This document shows, in pieces, positions 61,101 to 64,000 of a stretch of 64,000 nucleotides of DNA. The position numbers and the translations under genes were made by a program. Origin of the DNA: Paraescarpia echinospica (lineage: Eukaryota; Annelida; Polychaeta; Sabellida; Siboglinidae); NCBI GenBank assembly GCA_020002185.1, contig CM034537.1:6204465-6268464 (forward strand), given 5' to 3'. The notes under the pieces are model-generated. The model saw nothing but the letters and a program-made list of their open reading frames with translations. It searched no databases and was not told the origin of the DNA. Position 1 is the stretch's first letter; each line of letters starts with the position of its first letter.

Positions 61101-61415
61101 TCAAGGCAAACATGCAGTACAGTGGCATCCGTCCAAAAGAACTCGAGAGCGCAGTAACGGACAAAAGTCAATGGCGAGCCGTCATCAAAACTATCTGCCA
61201 GGCCTTTGAGGAAAGGCGCTGCCAACGCCTGCAAAATGTCAGGGACAGACGACACCGGGCAGCGACATTGGCAGCACCAGCCACAACGGGCTTCCCTTGC
61301 CGACTTGCAAGAGACCATGTGCTCCCAGATTTGGCCTACATAGCCACTTGAATACACACCACAGCATCATCATCGTTGGATACAACGGACTACTAACAGA
61401 AATCCACAATAAGCA
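58118..61415 (+). mobile_element. LINE copy 3 of the array, near-identical to copy 2, inactivated
   Basis: It parallels copy 2 base for base at an offset of ~6483. The TAA at 51965 of copy 2 is AAA here (58446-58448), so the GCVSKPGGCYTFFWKGKAG frame is open. The endonuclease block reads RNFNAKAGT. The RT has the shared frameshift (59828-59843) and the shared TAG (60140-60142). It adds private lesions: a stop in MYKAAGP (TAG 59746-59748) and an Asp-to-Asn change in the catalytic LADD (AAC 60444-60446). It cannot encode an active reverse transcriptase. Confidence 0.85.
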
Positions 61416-63266
61416 GGTGTATTATTTAATACATAACTCAATATTAAAATTTTATAATTTACTTTGAAGCAACAGAAGAGGTGAAAAATGGGTTTAAATG
61501 GGTTTGTGTACCTGAAGTTGAAGTTTATGTGTGTACACATCTACCTCGCACATGATCCTCAACCACACATATCTACCACACCCATGGTGCTCAACCACAC
61601 AAAACACATCTACCACATCATGATCCTCAACCACACATTGACACCTACCACACCATGATCCTCATACATCCACACCTACCACACAAATTATCCTCAACCA
61701 CAAATTCACACATGCCACACCCATGATCCTGAATCACACCCAACACAACTACCACACCCACGATCCTCAAATTCACTCATGCCACACCCATGATCCTGAA
61801 TCACTCACAACACATCTACAACAACCATGATCCTCAACTATACACATCAACCATGCCCGTGATCCTCAACCACACATTCACAATACATCTACCACACCAT
61901 GATCCTCAACTATACACATCTACCACACCCATCACCTGCATTATCTGCGTACAGACATTCACAACACATCTACCACACACATGATCTACAAACATCCACA
62001 GTGTCCATGATCTTCACCACAGTATCACCACATCCACAGCGTACATGATCCTCTGTCAACAGTGTCAACACATCCACAGTATATCAATACATATGCAGTG
62101 TATCAATACATATGCTGTGTTCACAATATTAAACTTCACAGAGTATCAACACATTCACAATATCCATGACCATCAACCACAGAGTATCAACACATCCACA
62201 GTGACCATGGTCTTCAACCACACAAAGTATTAATACATATGCAGTGATCACAACACTAAACCACACATCCACGTTGTCTATGGTACTCAACCACACAGTG
62301 TCAACACATCCACAGTGTCCACAATCATCAATCACACAGTATCAACACATCCACAGCATCCTTAATCATCAACCACAGAGTATCGACACATACACATTGT
62401 CCATGATCTTCAACCACGCAGAATATAAATACATCTGCAGTGTTCATAAAACTAAACCACACAGAGTATCAACATCCACAGTGTCCATGATCCTCAAACA
62501 CAGTGGCAACACATCCACAGTGGCCATGATCATCAACCACAGAGTTTCAACATATCCATATTGTCTATGATCTTCAACCACATTGAGTATCAATACATCC
62601 TCAACATCCTTGATCATCAACCACTGAGTATCGATACATCCATTCTGTCTTTGATCTTCAAACAAACGGTGACAATACATCTGCAGTGTTCACAGTACTA
62701 AACAACATAGATTATCAACGCATCCACAATGTCCATGATCCTCAACCACACAGAGTATCAACACAGCTGCATTTTTCTCAACACTAATCCACACAGAGTC
62801 TCAATACATATGCAGTGTTCACATTACTAAACCACACAGAGTATCAACATATCTACAATGTCCATGATCCTCAACCACACAGAGTATCAACACAGCTGCA
62901 GTGTTCACAATACTAAAACACCCAGAGTATCAATACATACGCAGTGTTCTCAATGCTAAACCACACAGAGTGTCCATCTCATCCACACTATTCACGACCA
63001 TCAAGCACACAGAGTGTCCAACACATCCACAGTCACCATGATCGTCAACCACAAAACGTGTAAACACATCCATAGTATTCATGGTCTTTAACCACACATT
63101 GCATAACCAGTGTCTATGTTCGTCAAACATATAGAGAGTCAATAAATCCAACGTGTGCTTGTTCCTCAACCATACAGTGTCAACACATCTAGTCTCTATG
63201 ATTCTCAACCACTCCGAGTATCAGCACATCCACAATGTCCATGGTCATCAACCACAGCATCATCAT
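61416..63266. repeat. CA-rich satellite block S5
   Basis: ~1.85 kb of the same degenerate satellite after LINE copy 3. The variant order follows S1. Confidence 0.85.
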
Positions 63267-64000
63267 CGTTGGATACAACGGACTACCAACAGAAATCCAC
63301 AATAAACAGGTGTATTATTTAATGCATAACGCAATATAAAAAATTTATAACTTACTTTGAAGCAACAGAAGAGGTTAAAAATTGGTTTAAATGGGTTTGT
63401 GTACCTGAAGTTGAAGTTTATGTGTGTACACATCTACCTCACACATGATCCTCAACCACACATATCTACCACACCCATGGTGCTCAACCACACACAACAC
63501 ATCTACCACATCATGATCCTCAACCACACATTGACACCTACCACACCGTGATCCTCATACATCCACACATACCACACAAATTATACTCAAACACAAATTC
63601 ACACATGCCGCACACATGATCCTGAATCACACACAGCACATCTACCACACCCACGATCCTCAAATTCACACATACCATACCCACGATCGTGAATCACATA
63701 CAACACATCTACCACACCCATGATCCTCAACTATACACATCAACCATGCCCGTGACCCTCAACCACACATTCACAATACATCTACCACACCATGATCCTC
63801 AACTATACACATCTATCACACCCATCACCTGCATTATCTGCGTACAGACATTCACAACACATCTACCACACACATGATCTACAAACATCCACATTGTCCA
63901 TGATCTTCTCCACAGTATCGCCACATCCACAGTATACATGATCCTCAGTCAACAGTGTCAACACATCCACAGTATATCAATACATATGCAGTATATCAAT
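63267..64000. repeat. Start of a further array unit, satellite block S6
   Basis: Another LINE 3' end scrap (GGATACAACGGACTACCAAC) followed by satellite, near-identical to 55649 onward. The array runs off the end of the window. Confidence 0.85.

Noticed and set aside
48144..64000. CRISPR-like array (regular repeats with variable spacers)
   Set aside because: Unit length varies, repeats and 'spacers' are both degenerate satellite, no cas genes, and the DNA is from an animal.

Overview
The window looks like nuclear DNA of an AT-rich invertebrate animal. It has spliced genes with GT-AG introns, many microsatellites and minisatellites, several clades of decayed non-LTR retrotransposons (LINEs), a Ty3/gypsy relic and several DNA transposons. 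The transposon mix recalls molluscs and other marine invertebrates, but that placement is an inference. There is no operon structure, CRISPR array or prokaryotic signal.

Two host genes can be supported. On the minus strand, 9796-10906 is one large exon of a castor zinc-finger (CASZ1) homologue. It carries the conserved N-terminal DYA.STM.E.L...YG block but no zinc fingers, so the rest of the gene must lie below position 1. On the plus strand, 25866-41949 is a complete LRRC23 gene. Its eight coding exons have matching phases and give 383 residues: an acidic N-terminus, leucine-rich repeats and a charged tail. LRRC23 is an axonemal radial-spoke protein. An X-box (RFX site) lies 105 bp before its ATG, as expected for a ciliary gene.

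Region by region: 1-9795 is probably castor intron with repeats. 10907-18990 holds minisatellites, an ~850 bp palindromic element, an exact 337 bp tandem duplication and a hAT cluster with AGTAC-rich ends. 19000-23900 is an L2-like LINE on the minus strand, split by a 3.1 kb LINE on the plus strand with an AATG target duplication. 23905-24375 is a 16 bp minisatellite.

The introns of LRRC23 are packed with mobile DNA. Intron 1 holds a gypsy relic and a LINE tail. Intron 5 holds a 68 bp minisatellite and a 5.7 kb long-TIR DNA transposon. That transposon was entered by a LINE fragment and by a separate 2.1 kb DNA transposon with 32 bp TIRs, an ACTT target duplication and a DUF7869-like ORF. Intron 6 ends in a 17 bp minisatellite that runs into the splice acceptor.

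Downstream lies a 1.8 kb foldback element (42587-44373). From 46236 to the window end there is a higher-order array. Each unit is a degenerate CA-rich satellite, a dead LINE and more satellite. The three LINE copies share inactivating lesions, so the array grew by segmental duplication rather than by repeated retrotransposition.
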